Shown here: positions 63,982-64,000 of the stretch, in pieces
Layout of the letters: each line of letters opens with the position of its first letter
Numbering within the stretch: position 1 is the stretch's first letter
From: an uncultured Bacteroides sp.
GTDB taxonomy: Bacteria; Bacteroidota; Bacteroidia; Bacteroidales; Bacteroidaceae
Length of the DNA stretch: 64,000 nt
Reading direction: 5' to 3'
Assembly (NCBI GenBank): GCA_958453305.1
Contig: CAUDXH010000007.1
Coordinates: 25,195-89,194, forward strand
Notes under the pieces: model-generated
Told to the model about the DNA's origin: nothing
The model's database searches: none
What the model saw: the letters and a program-made list of their open reading frames with translations, nothing else
Position numbers and translations under genes: made by a program

Positions 63982-64000
63982 CGGCTCTGGCAGTAAATAA

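Overview
The window is chromosomal DNA of a gut Bacteroidales bacterium, most likely Bacteroides or Phocaeicola. This rests on two SusC/SusD outer-membrane systems, a succinate/propionate-type methylmalonyl-CoA mutase pair, DUF5020 and DUF4954 proteins, a ribosomal protein S16 with a long Ala/Glu-rich tail, weak Shine-Dalgarno sites, and many promoters of the Bacteroides type (TTTG, about 19-21 nt, TAnnTTTG).

Layout. 1-8000 is housekeeping: mgtE (partial) and ksgA on the minus strand, a YbhN-like membrane protein and a dipeptidase on the plus strand, tRNA-Lys, an AI-2E-type permease with thymidine kinase, rsmI, and a coiled-coil lipoprotein. 8290-20320 holds two convergent-facing-out SusC/SusD loci. 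The minus-strand locus is susC-susD-lipoprotein and the plus-strand locus is susC-susD. Between them lies a segment of about 2 kb bounded by a near-perfect 76-bp inverted repeat inside the two susC genes. The repeat has a 58-bp perfect core. Only the plus-strand susC has the promoter, start codon, signal peptide and N-terminal carboxypeptidase-regulatory-like domain. Flipping 14027-15984 would move these, in frame, onto the minus-strand susC. I read this as a DNA-inversion ON/OFF switch between two nutrient-uptake systems, now set to the plus-strand one. The flipping segment also carries a three-gene ATGA-coupled mini-operon (DUF3791, DUF3990 ADP-ribosyltransferase-like, DUF3791).

20355-24446 is a decayed accessory patch: an IS200/IS605 remnant (tnpA with a nonsense codon, tnpB with an internal deletion), a DUF1016 PD-(D/E)XK protein overlapping a 44-codon hsdS remnant, an excisionase-like HTH remnant, and an intact tyrosine recombinase. 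That recombinase is the only candidate in the window for driving the susC inversion.

24590-32524 carries hflX, DUF4954, a TlpA-like thiol-disulfide protein, a YqaE/Pmp3 mini-protein, class I fumarase and a Na+/Ca2+ antiporter. 32600-32975 is a structured minus-strand transcript with a 30-aa ORF. Then follow a GH29 fucosidase, a DUF5020 (Tsx-like) channel overlapping an NCS2 purine permease, methylmalonyl-CoA mutase small and large subunits, a five-gene MacAB-TolC-like export operon, glucokinase, L19, a 5'-nucleotidase split into two genes in reversed order, a GH3-beta-lactamase fusion, a 2[4Fe-4S] ferredoxin, S16, an esterase, an OPT transporter, a secreted zinc-protease-like protein, phosphoglycolate phosphatase, FolB and a B12-dependent ribonucleotide reductase. 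The far right edge has a strong-looking promoter and a 20-codon leader-like ORF with an unusually good Shine-Dalgarno sequence.

All identifications are by reading motifs and family resemblance; no database search was run.
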